38,422 bases of DNA, from contig NZ_LXFV01000036.1 in NCBI RefSeq assembly GCF_002847345.1, positions 1 through 38,422 on the forward strand, written 5' to 3'. This DNA comes from Pectobacterium peruviense. Lineage in GTDB: Bacteria > Pseudomonadota > Gammaproteobacteria > Enterobacterales > Enterobacteriaceae. The notes beneath the pieces were generated by a model that saw only the letters and a list, made by a program, of their open reading frames with translations, did no database searches and was not told the origin of the DNA. This document shows positions 11,181 to 23,072 of the stretch, one piece after another. The stretch's first letter is position 1. Each line of letters opens with the position of its first letter. The translations under genes and the position numbers were made by a program.

Positions 11181-11245
11181 GTAAAGACGCTGTAAATACG
11201 TCCCTGTACGCTCGGATTGCGCCATCCATGGCGCAAACGCTTTAC
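11181..11245. repeat. Palindromic intergenic element
   Basis: GTAAAG (11181-11186) and CTTTAC (11240-11245) bound a unit whose right half is a perfect 9-bp stem TTGCGCCAT/ATGGCGCAA (11217-11225, 11228-11236). The form, 65 bp with terminal inverted repeats and an inner hairpin, is that of a small non-coding repeat such as those scattered in enterobacterial intergenic regions. I see only this one copy in the window, so the repeat status is inferred. Confidence 0.45.
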
Positions 11246-11300
11246 TCTTCTATTCCGTTACTACCGTTTTCGTTCGGTAAATGGGTTTACCCGCGATCTT

Positions 11301-11325
11301 AATGCCTGCTCTCGCAGGCATTTTT
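11301..11325 (+). terminator. Plus-strand rho-independent terminator
   Basis: AATGCCTGC (11301-11309) and GCAGGCATT (11314-11322) form a 9-bp stem with a 4-nt loop, running straight into five Ts (11321-11325). It is well suited to end plus-strand transcription from pelX, about 200 bp upstream, before it meets the atp operon. Confidence 0.75.
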
Positions 11326-11351
11326 ATATGTAACATAGGCTTAAATGCAAA

Positions 11352-11381
11352 AAGGCCAGTCAGTGTGAACTGACTGGCCTT
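11352..11381 (-). terminator. atp operon rho-independent terminator
   Basis: AAGGCCAGTCAG (11352-11363) and CTGACTGGCCTT (11370-11381) form a perfect 12-bp stem with a 6-nt loop. On the minus strand it is followed by a T-tract (11349-11353). It lies 21 bp after the atpC stop and marks the end of the ATP synthase transcript. Confidence 0.92.
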
Positions 11382-11402
11382 CAATTATTGCAAGCTTATC
11401 TG

Positions 11403-11822
11403 TTACATCGCTTTTCTGGTCAGCTCGATAACACGCAGTTTCGCAATCGCTTTAGTCAGCTCTGCGGAAGCCTGAGCATAATCCACATCGCCATGCGAAT
11501 TGCGGATATGATCTTCGGCTTTGCGTTTCGCTTCCAGCGCACGAGCTTCGTCCAAATCCTGTCCACGAATAGCAGTATCGGACAGTACGGTAACCATATT
11601 CGGCTGCACCTCAAGGACGCCGCCAGAAAGGTAGATATACTCTTCTTCACCGTGCTGCTTAACGATACGAATCATACCCGGTTTAATGGCAGTGAGCAGA
11701 GGGGCATGTCCCGGATAAATACCCAGTTCGCCTTCGCTCCCCGTTACCTGGATCTTCTGCACCAGACCGGAGAACATTTGCTGTTCTGCACTCACGACAT
11801 CCAGATGGTAAGTCATAGCCAT
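11403..11822 (-). CDS. atpC: AtpC, ATP synthase F1 epsilon subunit
   Basis: AtpC is the small central-stalk subunit that joins the gamma shaft to the c-ring and inhibits ATP hydrolysis when its C-terminal helices extend. The 139 residues equal the E. coli protein. The N-terminal beta-sandwich carries [15 protein letters not shown] and the C-terminal helical hairpin runs from about residue 90. It is the last gene of the operon, 19 bp after atpD, and is followed by a strong terminator rather than by glmU as in E. coli. Confidence 0.97.
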
Positions 11823-11841
11823 GTCACCCTCCTACAAGGCG

Positions 11842-14135
<2,294 letters not shown>

Positions 14136-14159
14136 CTTTGCTTCTCCTCAAAGCCTTGC

Positions 14160-14179
14160 GGCCTGCTTTACAGCAGGCC
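14160..14179 (-). repeat. atpA-atpG intercistronic hairpin
   Basis: GGCCTGCT (14160-14167) and AGCAGGCC (14172-14179) form a perfect 8-bp stem with a 4-nt loop in the 52-bp gap between atpA and atpG. With no U-run it is not a terminator. It may tune mRNA stability or translation of atpG, which is made at lower dose than atpA. Confidence 0.5.
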
Positions 14180-14187
14180 ACCGGGCG

Positions 14188-15729
14188 TTACCAGGACTGG
14201 GTTGCCTTAAAAGTATCGAGGATGCCTTTAAACTTGCCCTCGATCTCATCGTTATAAGCGCCAGTCTGGTCGATTTGTTGCAGAAGTTCGCCATGCTCAC
14301 GGTCAGCGTAAGCCAGCAGAGCCGCTTCAAAGCTACCGACTTTCGACAGCTCAACATCTTCCAGATAACCACGTTCCGCCGCAAACAGAACCAGAGACTG
14401 CTGTGCGACAGACATCGGCGCATACTGTTTCTGTTTCAACAGCTCGGTCACTTTCTGACCGTGGCTCAATTGCTTACGGGTTGCATCATCAAGATCGGAA
14501 GCGAACTGAGAGAACGCTGCCAGCTCACGGTACTGTGCCAGTGCGGTACGAATACCACCGGACAGTTTTTTCATGATCTTGGTCTGTGCTGCACCACCCA
14601 CACGGGATACGGAGATCCCTGGGTTAACCGCAGGACGAATACCGGCGTTAAACAGGTTGGATTCCAGGAAGATCTGACCATCGGTAATCGAAATTACGTT
14701 AGTCGGAACGAACGCAGAAACGTCACCTGCTTGCGTTTCGATGATTGGCAGAGCCGTCAACGAACCGGTTTTCCCTTTCACTTCACCCTTGGTGAATGCT
14801 TCAACGTAATCGGCGTTAACGCGCGATGCACGCTCCAGCAAACGGGAGTGGAGGTAGAAAACGTCACCAGGATAGGCTTCACGACCTGGCGGACGACGAA
14901 GCAGCAGAGAAATCTGACGATAAGCAACGGCCTGTTTGGACAGGTCATCATAAATAATCAGCGCATCTTCACCACGGTCACGGAAATACTCACCCATCGC
15001 ACAACCAGCATACGGTGCCAGATATTGCAGAGCAGCAGACTCAGACGCAGTAGCGACGACGACAATGGTATTTTCCAGTGCACCATGCTCTTCCAGTTTA
15101 CGCACCACGTTAGAAATCGTGGAGGCTTTCTGGCCGATAGCAACGTACACACATTTGATACCGGAATCACGCTGGTTGATGATGGCATCGATGGCCAGCG
15201 CGGTTTTACCCGTCTGACGGTCACCGATAATCAGCTCACGCTGACCACGACCAATTGGAATCATGGCGTCAACAGACTTATAGCCCGTCTGTACCGGCTC
15301 ATCAACGGACTGACGTTCGATAACGCCAGGCGCAATCGCTTCAACCGCAGAGAAACCGTCGTGATCCAGTGCGCCTTTACCGTCAATCGGTGCGCCCAGC
15401 GTGTTGACCACGCGACCCAGCAGGCCGCGGCCAACTGGAACTTCAAGAATACGGCCGGTGCATTTTACTTTCATGCCTTCAGCCAGATCCGCATACGGCC
15501 CCATTACTACCGCACCAACGGAGTCGCGCTCCAGGTTCAGTGCGATTGCATAACGGTTACCCGGCAGAGAGATCATCTCCCCCTGCATCACGTCTGCCAG
15601 ACCGTGGACGCGGATGATTCCGTCACTGACGGAAACAATAGTACCTTCATTGTGAGCTTCGCTCACCACATTGAACTGAGCAATGCGCTGCTTGATCAGT
15701 TCGCTGATTTCGGTGGAATTCAGTTGCAT
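14188..15729 (-). CDS. atpA: AtpA, ATP synthase F1 alpha subunit
   Basis: AtpA is the non-catalytic nucleotide-binding subunit of F1. The 513 residues equal E. coli AtpA. The P-loop GDRQTGKT lies near residue 169, the arginine-finger segment [17 protein letters not shown] near 365, and the N-terminal [16 protein letters not shown] helix contacts the delta subunit. It starts 12 bp after atpH. Confidence 0.98.
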   Translation of the reverse strand: MQLNSTEISELIKQRIAQFNVVSEAHNEGTIVSVSDGIIRVHGLADVMQGEMISLPGNRYAIALNLERDSVGAVVMGPYADLAEGMKVKCTGRILEVPVGRGLLGRVVNTLGAPIDGKGALDHDGFSAVEAIAPGVIERQSVDEPVQTGYKSVDAMIPIGRGQRELIIGDRQTGKTALAIDAIINQRDSGIKCVYVAIGQKASTISNVVRKLEEHGALENTIVVVATASESAALQYLAPYAGCAMGEYFRDRGEDALIIYDDLSKQAVAYRQISLLLRRPPGREAYPGDVFYLHSRLLERASRVNADYVEAFTKGEVKGKTGSLTALPIIETQAGDVSAFVPTNVISITDGQIFLESNLFNAGIRPAVNPGISVSRVGGAAQTKIMKKLSGGIRTALAQYRELAAFSQFASDLDDATRKQLSHGQKVTELLKQKQYAPMSVAQQSLVLFAAERGYLEDVELSKVGSFEAALLAYADREHGELLQQIDQTGAYNDEIEGKFKGILDTFKATQSW

Positions 15730-15741
15730 GCTCCAGTCCCC

Positions 15742-16275
15742 TTAAGACTGCAAGACGTCTGCCAGACGTTCCAGACGACCGCGAATGCTGCCATCTATCA
15801 CCATATCGCCCGCGCGAATAACCACACCGGCCATGACAGACTTATCAATTTTGCAATTCAGCTTCACTTTGCGTGACAGACGTTTTTCCATAGCAGCAGC
15901 GATCTTAGATAGCTGCTGCTCATTCAACGTGTTGGCAGAAATCACATCGACGTCAACCGTCGATTCTAATGCTGCCCGCAGTTGAATAAATTGTTCCAGT
16001 ACTTCAGTAAGTACCGGTAAACGTCCGTTCTCGGCCATCACCTTAATCAGGTTCTGACCGGCTTCATCAAGTTGATCACCACAAACGGCAATAAACGTTT
16101 TCGCCAGCTCAATCGGCGCTACCGCGCCAGAAAGCAATTCGGCAATTTGCTCATTGCGCGCTACTTCGGCCGAAAACGCCAGCATGTTATGCCAGCGATC
16201 CAAGGCCTGATTCTCAACCGCAAAGTCAAAAGCTGCTTTGGCGTAGGGGCGAGCTACCGTGACAAATTCAGACAT
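15742..16275 (-). CDS. atpH: AtpH, ATP synthase F1 delta subunit
   Basis: AtpH sits on top of F1 and ties it to the peripheral stalk b2. The 177 residues equal the E. coli protein. The helical N-terminal domain ([16 protein letters not shown]) and the C-terminal conserved segment ([21 protein letters not shown]) are both clear. It lies 14 bp after atpF and 12 bp before atpA. Confidence 0.96.
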   Translation of the reverse strand: MSEFVTVARPYAKAAFDFAVENQALDRWHNMLAFSAEVARNEQIAELLSGAVAPIELAKTFIAVCGDQLDEAGQNLIKVMAENGRLPVLTEVLEQFIQLRAALESTVDVDVISANTLNEQQLSKIAAAMEKRLSRKVKLNCKIDKSVMAGVVIRAGDMVIDGSIRGRLERLADVLQS

Positions 16276-16289
16276 CAGCCCCTCCCTCC

Positions 16290-16760
16290 TTACAGTTCAG
16301 CGACCAGTTTATCAACGATGTCGCTGTTAGCAGCTTCATCCACGGAACGTTCAATAATTTTCTCGGCACCGGCAATTGCCAATACGGCAACTTGCTTACG
16401 CAGCTCTTCACGAGCACGTTTACGTTCGGCTTCGATTTCAGCCTGCGCCTGCGCCACAATCTTGTTACGTTCAGCTTCCGCTTCAGCTTTCGCCTCATCC
16501 AGGATCTGAGCACGGCGTTTGTTCGCCTGCTCAATGATAACCTGAGCATCCGCTTTGGCTTTCTTCAGTTGATCTGTCGCATTGGCCTGAGCCAAGTTCA
16601 AATCTTTTTTGGCACGTTCAGCAGAAGCCAGACCGTCAGCAATTTCTTTCTGACGTTTCTCGATGGCTGCCATCATAGGCGGCCATACATACTTCATGCA
16701 GAACCAGACAAACAGGACGAACGCAATGGCCTGGCCGAGGATTGTTGCATTAATATTCAC
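16290..16760 (-). CDS. atpF: AtpF, ATP synthase Fo b subunit
   Basis: AtpF forms the peripheral stalk as a homodimer. The 156 residues equal E. coli AtpF. One N-terminal membrane helix (residues about 5-25, [19 protein letters not shown]) is followed by a long alanine-, lysine- and glutamate-rich helix that dimerises as a coiled coil and binds AtpH at its end. It lies 63 bp after atpE. Confidence 0.97.
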   Translation of the reverse strand: MNINATILGQAIAFVLFVWFCMKYVWPPMMAAIEKRQKEIADGLASAERAKKDLNLAQANATDQLKKAKADAQVIIEQANKRRAQILDEAKAEAEAERNKIVAQAQAEIEAERKRAREELRKQVAVLAIAGAEKIIERSVDEAANSDIVDKLVAEL

Positions 16761-16823
16761 AGCACAATGCCTCTTTCAAAGTTAAATAAGTTGATGTTTT
16801 AACCTCAGCAGAAAACATTCTGC

Positions 16824-17095
<272 letters not shown>

Positions 17096-17112
17096 TATTT
17101 GTTGAAAGAAAA

Positions 17113-18319
<1,207 letters not shown>

Positions 18320-18412
18320 GACGTTTGCTCTCTCCGTACCTTTTCAGAGGTATACCGAATGACGTATAAAACTGCCTTTACACCACTGAGTCAAGCAGCA
18401 AAAAACGAGCAA

Positions 18413-18440
18413 ATTATACGGGTCATACCTGCGAATTCAA
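18413..18440 (-). promoter_or_regulatory. atp operon sigma-70 promoter
   Basis: On the minus strand, TTGAAT (18435-18440) and a perfect TATAAT (18413-18418) are separated by 16 bp. The predicted start is near 18406, about 87 nt before atpI. A second, weaker TTGACT lies downstream in the leader. This is the best promoter match in the 622-bp gap. Confidence 0.75.
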
Positions 18441-18554
18441 TCGATAAGTAGCGAAAAGGTGAACAATTATTTAAATTTCTTTCTGAAGCCCCATTTTTGC
18501 TAACAATCATTCTTGTTCATACCTAGTGTAATTAATTTCTAAAGCCCTCTAATC

Positions 18555-18570
18555 TGTGATACGCCTCACA
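18555..18570. promoter_or_regulatory. CRP-type site in the atpI-rsmG gap
   Basis: TGTGATACGCCTCACA is a perfect TGTGA-N6-TCACA CRP core. On the plus strand TATAAC (18591-18596) lies 20 bp after the palindrome, within a base of class II spacing (centre about -41). On the minus strand the nearest -10 (TACACT, 18525-18530) is 24 bp away, a poorer fit, and the atpI start is about 156 bp away. AAAGCC (18541-18546) and GGCTTT (18576-18581) flank it, so it might instead be part of an RNA hairpin. No gene is visible downstream on the plus strand. Confidence 0.6.
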
Positions 18571-18842
18571 CAAAAGGCTTTACGACTATTTATAACAGAA
18601 CGTGTTTTTTTTTGTCTTTAGCAAAATAAGCTATTTATTTTATTTAACTTCAATAAGTTATAAAAAAAACCATTCAAAAAATGCAACAAACAACCTTTCA
18701 ACTACCTATTGACATTATTGATATCGTTTTTTTACTCAATTAACACAAAAATAACTAATTTTTGATGCCGATGATTTATTTTCGCTCGTTATTATTCAGC
18801 GCGAAAGTAAAAGAACAGTGCTGAAAAAACCAAGATGTAAAA

Positions 18843-18869
18843 TTTCAGTGATCGCAATGCGATCTGAAA
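18843..18869 (-). terminator. rsmG terminator
   Basis: TTTCA-x2-GATCGC (18843-18855) pairs with GCGATC-TGAAA (18859-18869) around an AAT loop, with a 2-nt bulge. On the minus strand the stem is followed by TTTTAC. It lies about 70 bp after the rsmG stop and is a plausible rho-independent terminator. Confidence 0.6.
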
Positions 18870-18941
18870 CGATGCCCCCCATAATGGGGCGGCAGGCTGA
18901 CACGCAATATTTAGTTATAATTTTTTTGATAAAAAACAAAA

Positions 18942-19562
18942 TTAGTTTGGTTTAAGCACGACCAAATGACGTTCACCTTCCAGATCGGGAACAGATAAAC
19001 GGACAACCTGATCCAATAAAACACCTTGTGGCAAGGATGATAATTCATCCTGTGGAAGGACACCTTTGAGGGCATAAAACCGCCCTGTCGTCTTAGCGGG
19101 AAGATGATTACACCAGCTAATCATGTCCTGCAACGAGGCGAATGCTCGGCTGATCACGCCATCAAAAGGGGGTTCTGCCAGAAACGCTTCAACGCGACTC
19201 TGTACCGGCGTGATGTTCTCAAGCTGCAGTTCATGCTGAACCTGACGCAGGAAGCGCACACGCTTACCTAAGCTATCCAGCAAAGTAAAATGCGATTCAG
19301 GGCGGACAATCGCCAACGGAATACCCGGCAACCCAGGCCCCGTTCCCACATCGATAAAACGCTGTCCGTGTAAATGTGGCTCAACCACGATACTGTCCAT
19401 GATATGGCGGACAAGCATTTGCTGTGGATCGCGTACAGACGTCAGGTTATAAGCCTTGTTCCACTTACTCAGCATGTCAACGTACTGTATCAGAAGATTT
19501 TTTTGCTTATCTGATATCACAATACCAGCCGCATTTAGCAGATTATCGAGTGTGTTGCGCAC
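18942..19562 (-). CDS. rsmG: RsmG, 16S rRNA m7G527 methyltransferase
   Basis: RsmG (GidB) methylates G527 of 16S rRNA with S-adenosylmethionine; its loss gives low-level streptomycin resistance in E. coli. The 206-residue product (E. coli 207) has the SAM-binding motif [18 protein letters not shown] near residues 68-85, the conserved [12 protein letters not shown] and the C-terminal [10 protein letters not shown]. It follows mnmG by 83 bp, with an attenuator hairpin between them. Confidence 0.96.
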   Translation of the reverse strand: MRNTLDNLLNAAGIVISDKQKNLLIQYVDMLSKWNKAYNLTSVRDPQQMLVRHIMDSIVVEPHLHGQRFIDVGTGPGLPGIPLAIVRPESHFTLLDSLGKRVRFLRQVQHELQLENITPVQSRVEAFLAEPPFDGVISRAFASLQDMISWCNHLPAKTTGRFYALKGVLPQDELSSLPQGVLLDQVVRLSVPDLEGERHLVVLKPN

Positions 19563-19599
19563 AATAAGATCCCGATGAAAAAGATGAGGTTAATAATAA

Positions 19600-19623
19600 A
19601 AATAGCCGGATAACCGGCTATTT
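19600..19623 (-). terminator. mnmG-rsmG intercistronic terminator
   Basis: AAATAGCCGG (19600-19609) and CCGGCTATTT (19614-19623) form a perfect 10-bp stem with a 4-nt loop. On the minus strand it runs into TTATTATTA. It should stop part of the mnmG transcripts and lower rsmG expression. Confidence 0.75.
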
Positions 19624-19645
19624 AGAGGGATAATTTTACCTTAAA

Positions 19646-21535
19646 TCAGGCGCTACGGCGCAGCAGACCCTGTTTTTTAAGCCAGATCAGCAGAATTGAG
19701 ATCGCCGCAGGTGTAATGCCAGAAATACGCGAAGCCTGACCGATAGACGACGGTTTGTGATCGTTCAGCTTGGCAATAACCTCGTTGGACAGCCCATTCA
19801 CCTGCTTGTAATCCAGATCGGCAGGCAGCAGCGCATTTTCATTGCGCAACTGTTTCTCAATTTCATCCTGCTGACGGGCAATATACCCTTCGTATTTGAC
19901 CTGAATTTCAACCTGTTCAGCAGCCTGCTCGTCGGTTAATCCCGGGGCAAACAGTGGTAACGCAGTGAGCTGAGCGTAATCCACTTCAGGGCGACGTAGC
20001 AGCTCTTCACCGTTCGCTTCACGCGACAACGGCGTTTTCAGCAATGAATTGACCTGATCTAGCTGCTCAGACTGCGGGTGAACGTGAATGTCTCGCAAAC
20101 GCTGACGCTCTTTCTCGATGCTCTCAAGCTTTTCGTTGAAACGTGCCCAGCGATGATCGTCGACCATCCCCAGTTCACGGCCCATTTCAGTCAAACGCAG
20201 ATCGGCGTTATCTTCGCGCAGCATAAGACGGTATTCAGCACGTGACGTAAACATGCGGTAGGGTTCTTTCGTACCCAGCGTACAAAGATCGTCAACCAGC
20301 ACGCCGAGATAAGCTTGATCGCGACGTGGTGACCAACCTTCCTTATCGGCAGCCAAACGGGCCGCATTCAGGCCAGCCAGCATGCCTTGTGCAGCAGCTT
20401 CTTCATACCCTGTTGTCCCGTTGATTTGCCCGGCAAAGAACAGACCATGAACAAATTTGTTTTCCAGCGTAGGCTTCAAATCGCGAGGATCGAAGAAATC
20501 GTACTCAATCGCATAGCCAGGGCGAACGATACGTGCATTTTCCATCCCGGCCATTGAGCGAACAATTTGCCACTGGACATCAAACGGCAAACTTGTCGAG
20601 ATCCCATTAGGATAAATTTCGTTACTCGTCAGCCCTTCAGGTTCGAGAAAGATCTGATGCGTGTTTCGATCGGCAAAGCGCATTACTTTGTCTTCGATCG
20701 ATGGGCAATAGCGTGGCCCGATCCCTTCGATGATCCCAGCATACATCGGGCTACGATCCAGATTATTACGGATCACATCATGCGTTTTCTCATTGGTATG
20801 CGTGATGTAGCACGGCATTTGTGCCGGATGCTGATTCGCGTTCCCCAGGAATGAGAAAACTGGCATTGGGTTGTCACCGTGCTGTTGTGCCAGCACGCTA
20901 AAATCAATTGTTCTGGCATCAATACGTGGTGGTGTACCCGTTTTCAGGCGGTTGACGCGCAGAGGCAGTTCACGCAGGCGACGCGCTAGCGGAATGGAAG
21001 GCGGATCGCCTGCACGCCCACCGCTGTAGTTATCCAGCCCGATGTGAATCTTGCCATCAAGGAAAGTGCCTACCGTTAACACCACGGCTTTTGCACGGAA
21101 TTTTAGTCCCATCTGGGTAACGGCACCGACGACGCGATCGTTTTCCACGATCAGATCGTCAACAGCTTGCTGGAAGATCGTTAGATTCGGCTGATTCTCC
21201 AGTGCGGTGCGAATAGCCTGACGATAGAGCACGCGATCCGCTTGTGCGCGCGTCGCTCTGACTGCTGGGCCTTTACTGCTGTTTAGTATCCTAAACTGTA
21301 TACCTGCCTGGTCGACGGCACGCGCCATCAACCCTCCCATGGCATCGATCTCTTTAACCAGATGGCCTTTTCCAATACCGCCGATCGCCGGGTTACAAGA
21401 CATTTGTCCCAGCGTATCAATATTGTGTGTGAGTAAAAGCGTCTGTTGGCCCATTCGGGCAGAAGCCATTGCTGCTTCTGTTCCGGCATGACCGCCACCG
21501 ATCACGATGACGTCAAATGGATCTGGATAAAACAT
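19646..21535 (-). CDS. mnmG: MnmG, tRNA wobble-uridine modification FAD enzyme
   Basis: MnmG (GidA) works with the GTPase MnmE to add the carboxymethylaminomethyl group to U34 of several tRNAs. The 629 residues equal the E. coli protein. The FAD dinucleotide fold [10 protein letters not shown] is at residues 13-22. Conserved family segments follow ([50 protein letters not shown]). It lies next to oriC as in other enterics; its transcription moves away from the origin and is known in E. coli to influence initiation. Confidence 0.98.
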   Translation of the reverse strand: MFYPDPFDVIVIGGGHAGTEAAMASARMGQQTLLLTHNIDTLGQMSCNPAIGGIGKGHLVKEIDAMGGLMARAVDQAGIQFRILNSSKGPAVRATRAQADRVLYRQAIRTALENQPNLTIFQQAVDDLIVENDRVVGAVTQMGLKFRAKAVVLTVGTFLDGKIHIGLDNYSGGRAGDPPSIPLARRLRELPLRVNRLKTGTPPRIDARTIDFSVLAQQHGDNPMPVFSFLGNANQHPAQMPCYITHTNEKTHDVIRNNLDRSPMYAGIIEGIGPRYCPSIEDKVMRFADRNTHQIFLEPEGLTSNEIYPNGISTSLPFDVQWQIVRSMAGMENARIVRPGYAIEYDFFDPRDLKPTLENKFVHGLFFAGQINGTTGYEEAAAQGMLAGLNAARLAADKEGWSPRRDQAYLGVLVDDLCTLGTKEPYRMFTSRAEYRLMLREDNADLRLTEMGRELGMVDDHRWARFNEKLESIEKERQRLRDIHVHPQSEQLDQVNSLLKTPLSREANGEELLRRPEVDYAQLTALPLFAPGLTDEQAAEQVEIQVKYEGYIARQQDEIEKQLRNENALLPADLDYKQVNGLSNEVIAKLNDHKPSSIGQASRISGITPAAISILLIWLKKQGLLRRSA

Positions 21536-21659
21536 GGAACTGCTCCTCGCATTATTGCGAATGATTAGTGGCGAACGATCGTTATTTGCCTTGGGATGGG
21601 GATTCTACTCAACTTTGAGCCAACGACCAAGTCCGTTGGATCCTCGTTAATTAAAGAAA

Positions 21660-21701
21660 GATCTTTTTATTTAAAGATCTCTTTATTAGATCTCTTATTA
21701 G
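21660..21701. other. oriC duplex unwinding element (three 13-mers)
   Basis: The 13-mers are GATCTTTTTATTT (21660-21672), GATCTCTTTATTA (21676-21688) and GATCTCTTATTAG (21689-21701). The right one equals the E. coli R 13-mer. The middle and right repeats are directly adjacent here, whereas E. coli has a short spacer. DnaA and DnaC/DnaB opening begins in this element. Confidence 0.93.
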
Positions 21702-21714
21702 GATCGTCATGTTG

Positions 21715-21723
21715 TGTGGATAA
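21715..21723 (-). other. DnaA box R1
   Basis: TTATCCACA on the minus strand (TGTGGATAA on plus) is a perfect high-affinity DnaA box. It lies next to the unwinding element, as R1 does in E. coli. Confidence 0.95.
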
Positions 21724-21820
21724 GTGATTATTCACATTAAAGATCAAGAGAATGGCGTTGATCCTTACCTGTGAATGATCGGTGATCCTAGCCAGTATAA
21801 GCTGGGATCATAATGCGGAG

Positions 21821-21829
21821 TTATGCACA
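21821..21829 (+). other. DnaA box R2 variant
   Basis: TTATGCACA differs at one base from the consensus TTATCCACA. It occupies the R2 position, where E. coli has TTATACACA, which also differs at the same base. Confidence 0.85.
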
Positions 21830-21855
21830 GGACAAAAAACATACTTGGGTTGTTA

Positions 21856-21864
21856 TTGGGATAA
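21856..21864 (-). other. DnaA box R3-like
   Basis: TTATCCCAA on the minus strand lies in the R3 position before ATAACTAC. It is a weak match to the consensus, as R3 is in E. coli. Confidence 0.65.
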
Positions 21865-21894
21865 CTACTGCTTTTACACCTGAAATAAGCATAG

Positions 21895-21903
21895 TTATCC
21901 ACA
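21895..21903 (+). other. DnaA box R4
   Basis: TTATCCACA is a perfect DnaA box at the right edge of oriC, 22 bp before the mioC stop codon. This matches the high-affinity R4 of E. coli. Confidence 0.95.
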
Positions 21904-21925
21904 TTCAACTGCTGAATATTTCATC

Positions 21926-22369
21926 TTATTTGAGTAAATTAACCCACGATCCTAGCCATTCTTCTGCTGGATCTTCTGGAATTTGATGCTGCGTGATGTC
22001 GATCTCGAGGACTTCACCGATCCGTTTAGCCCCCAATTGCGCGAGTACTCGATCCGCTGTTTGGATCGCGCCACAGAATGTGTCGTACTCTTTACTGCCG
22101 ATCCCGATCGCACCAAAACTCACCTGAGAAAGATCGGGCTTTTGCTGTTCCAACTGTTCAAACAGCGCTTTCAGGTTGTCAGGGAACTCCCCTGCACCGT
22201 GTGTTGAGGTCACCAGCAGCCATGTACCGCTTTCGGGAAGTGCATCGAACGTAGGGCCATGCAGAATTTCAGTGGAGAAATCATCCTTTTCTAGCAATTC
22301 AGCCAAATGCTCTGCCACATATTCGGCGCTGCCAAGGGTACTGCCACTGATTAAGGTAATGTCTGCCAT
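21926..22369 (-). CDS. mioC: MioC, flavodoxin-like protein
   Basis: MioC is a 147-residue FMN-binding flavodoxin, reported in E. coli to support biotin synthase activity; its transcription runs through oriC. The FMN phosphate-binding loop SGSTLGSAEYVAE is at residues about 8-20, with STHGAGEFPDN and GSKEYDTFCGA following. The length equals the E. coli protein from the Met at 22369. A longer frame (to 22399) has ten extra codons with no family match. The promoter region carries a perfect DnaA box at 22429-22437, so DnaA should repress it. Confidence 0.95.
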   Translation of the reverse strand: MADITLISGSTLGSAEYVAEHLAELLEKDDFSTEILHGPTFDALPESGTWLLVTSTHGAGEFPDNLKALFEQLEQQKPDLSQVSFGAIGIGSKEYDTFCGAIQTADRVLAQLGAKRIGEVLEIDITQHQIPEDPAEEWLGSWVNLLK

Positions 22370-22397
22370 AGTGATCCCATCCGATAAAAGACGGGAC

Positions 22398-22437
22398 ATT
22401 GTACGCTGTGATCAGGCTGGGATCTACCTGTGGATAA
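22398..22437 (-). promoter_or_regulatory. mioC promoter with DnaA box
   Basis: A perfect DnaA box (TTATCCACA on minus, 22429-22437) lies just upstream of a TACAAT -10 (22398-22403), 28 bp before the mioC start. In E. coli the mioC promoter is likewise repressed by DnaA through one such box. The -35 is poor. Confidence 0.75.
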
Positions 22438-22458
22438 TATGGGTATAGGAAAAAAGCA

Positions 22459-22920
22459 TTACGGCGTGATCGTCCGCATGATGGGGTTTTGCAGGGAGAT
22501 GAGCGTTTCAGTGGACTGAATTTCATCAATTGTTTGGATCTTGTTGATAAGCACGTGTTGCAGCGCCTCGATCGACCGGCACATGACCTTAATAAAGATA
22601 CTGTAATGCCCTGTGGTGTAGTAGGCCTCGACCACTTCTTCCAGATTGTTTAGCCTTTCCAGCGCTGAGGGATAATCTTTAGCACTTTTCAAAATGATGC
22701 CGATAAAGCAGCACACGTCATAGCCCAGCTGTTTTGGATTTACATCCAGACGCGTGCCGATAATGATGCCCGCCTGCTTCATTTTTTCCACCCGAACGTG
22801 GATCGTGCCTGGACTGACTGAAAACTGTTTTGCCAGTTCGGCATAAGGCGTGCGTGCATTTTCCATTAAGGCGGAAAGAATGCCGCGATCGAGATTATCG
22901 ATCTGATAAATTTCTGCCAC
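22459..22920 (-). CDS. asnC: AsnC, asparagine-responsive regulator
   Basis: AsnC is a Lrp/AsnC-family regulator that activates asnA and represses itself in response to asparagine. The 153 residues (E. coli 152) show the N-terminal helix-turn-helix (PYAELAKQFSVSPGTIHVRVEKMKQAG, residues about 25-51). The C-terminal RAM ligand domain carries VEAYYTTGHYSIFIKV. It is transcribed divergently from asnA across 152 bp, which holds a palindromic site that could be its operator. Confidence 0.96.
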   Translation of the reverse strand: MAEIYQIDNLDRGILSALMENARTPYAELAKQFSVSPGTIHVRVEKMKQAGIIIGTRLDVNPKQLGYDVCCFIGIILKSAKDYPSALERLNNLEEVVEAYYTTGHYSIFIKVMCRSIEALQHVLINKIQTIDEIQSTETLISLQNPIMRTITP

Positions 22921-22948
22921 TTTGAGCCTCCTATTTTAGCGAATAATG

Positions 22949-22968
22949 ATTTTATACCGCTATAAAAT
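22949..22968. promoter_or_regulatory. Candidate AsnC operator
   Basis: ATTTTATA (22949-22956) and TATAAAAT (22961-22968) make a perfect 8+8 palindrome with a CCGC centre, 28 bp before the asnC start. Lrp/AsnC regulators bind AT-rich palindromes of this size, and the asnC/asnA gap is where AsnC acts. It also overlaps a possible asnC -10. Assignment is by position. Confidence 0.5.
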
Positions 22969-23072
22969 GACGGATTAAAAGCACAAGTGCAATTTATCCA
23001 TAAGATTATTGAATGACTAGCTGTTTTTATTGCTTAATGAATAACTAAATACGATGAATAAGAGACGCGGCA

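Larger units (their letters stand above)
18320..18941. other. AT-rich gap between atpI and rsmG
   Basis: No protein gene is supported in these 622 bp. The gap holds the atp promoter, a CRP-type site, long A/T runs (nine Ts at 18605-18613), a TTGACA (18709-18714) without a good -10, and the rsmG terminator. A further GCCCC/GGGGC stem lies near 18874-18890. Confidence 0.6.
21638..21903. other. oriC, chromosomal replication origin
   Basis: The region between mnmG and mioC is closely similar in layout to E. coli oriC. It starts at a GGATCC, has three AT-rich 13-mers, four DnaA boxes (R1, R2, R3-like and R4) in the expected order, and ten GATC Dam sites in 266 bp. The segment TGTGAATGATCGGTGATCCT (from about 21770) matches the E. 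coli core. Binding sites for IHF and Fis are expected near 21735-21760 but not certain. This is the start point for bidirectional replication. Confidence 0.96.

Noticed and set aside
18605-18613. T-run as a terminator
   Set aside because: Nine Ts follow no GC-rich stem on the plus strand; only the AAAGCC/GGCTTT arms lie upstream and are 24 bp away.
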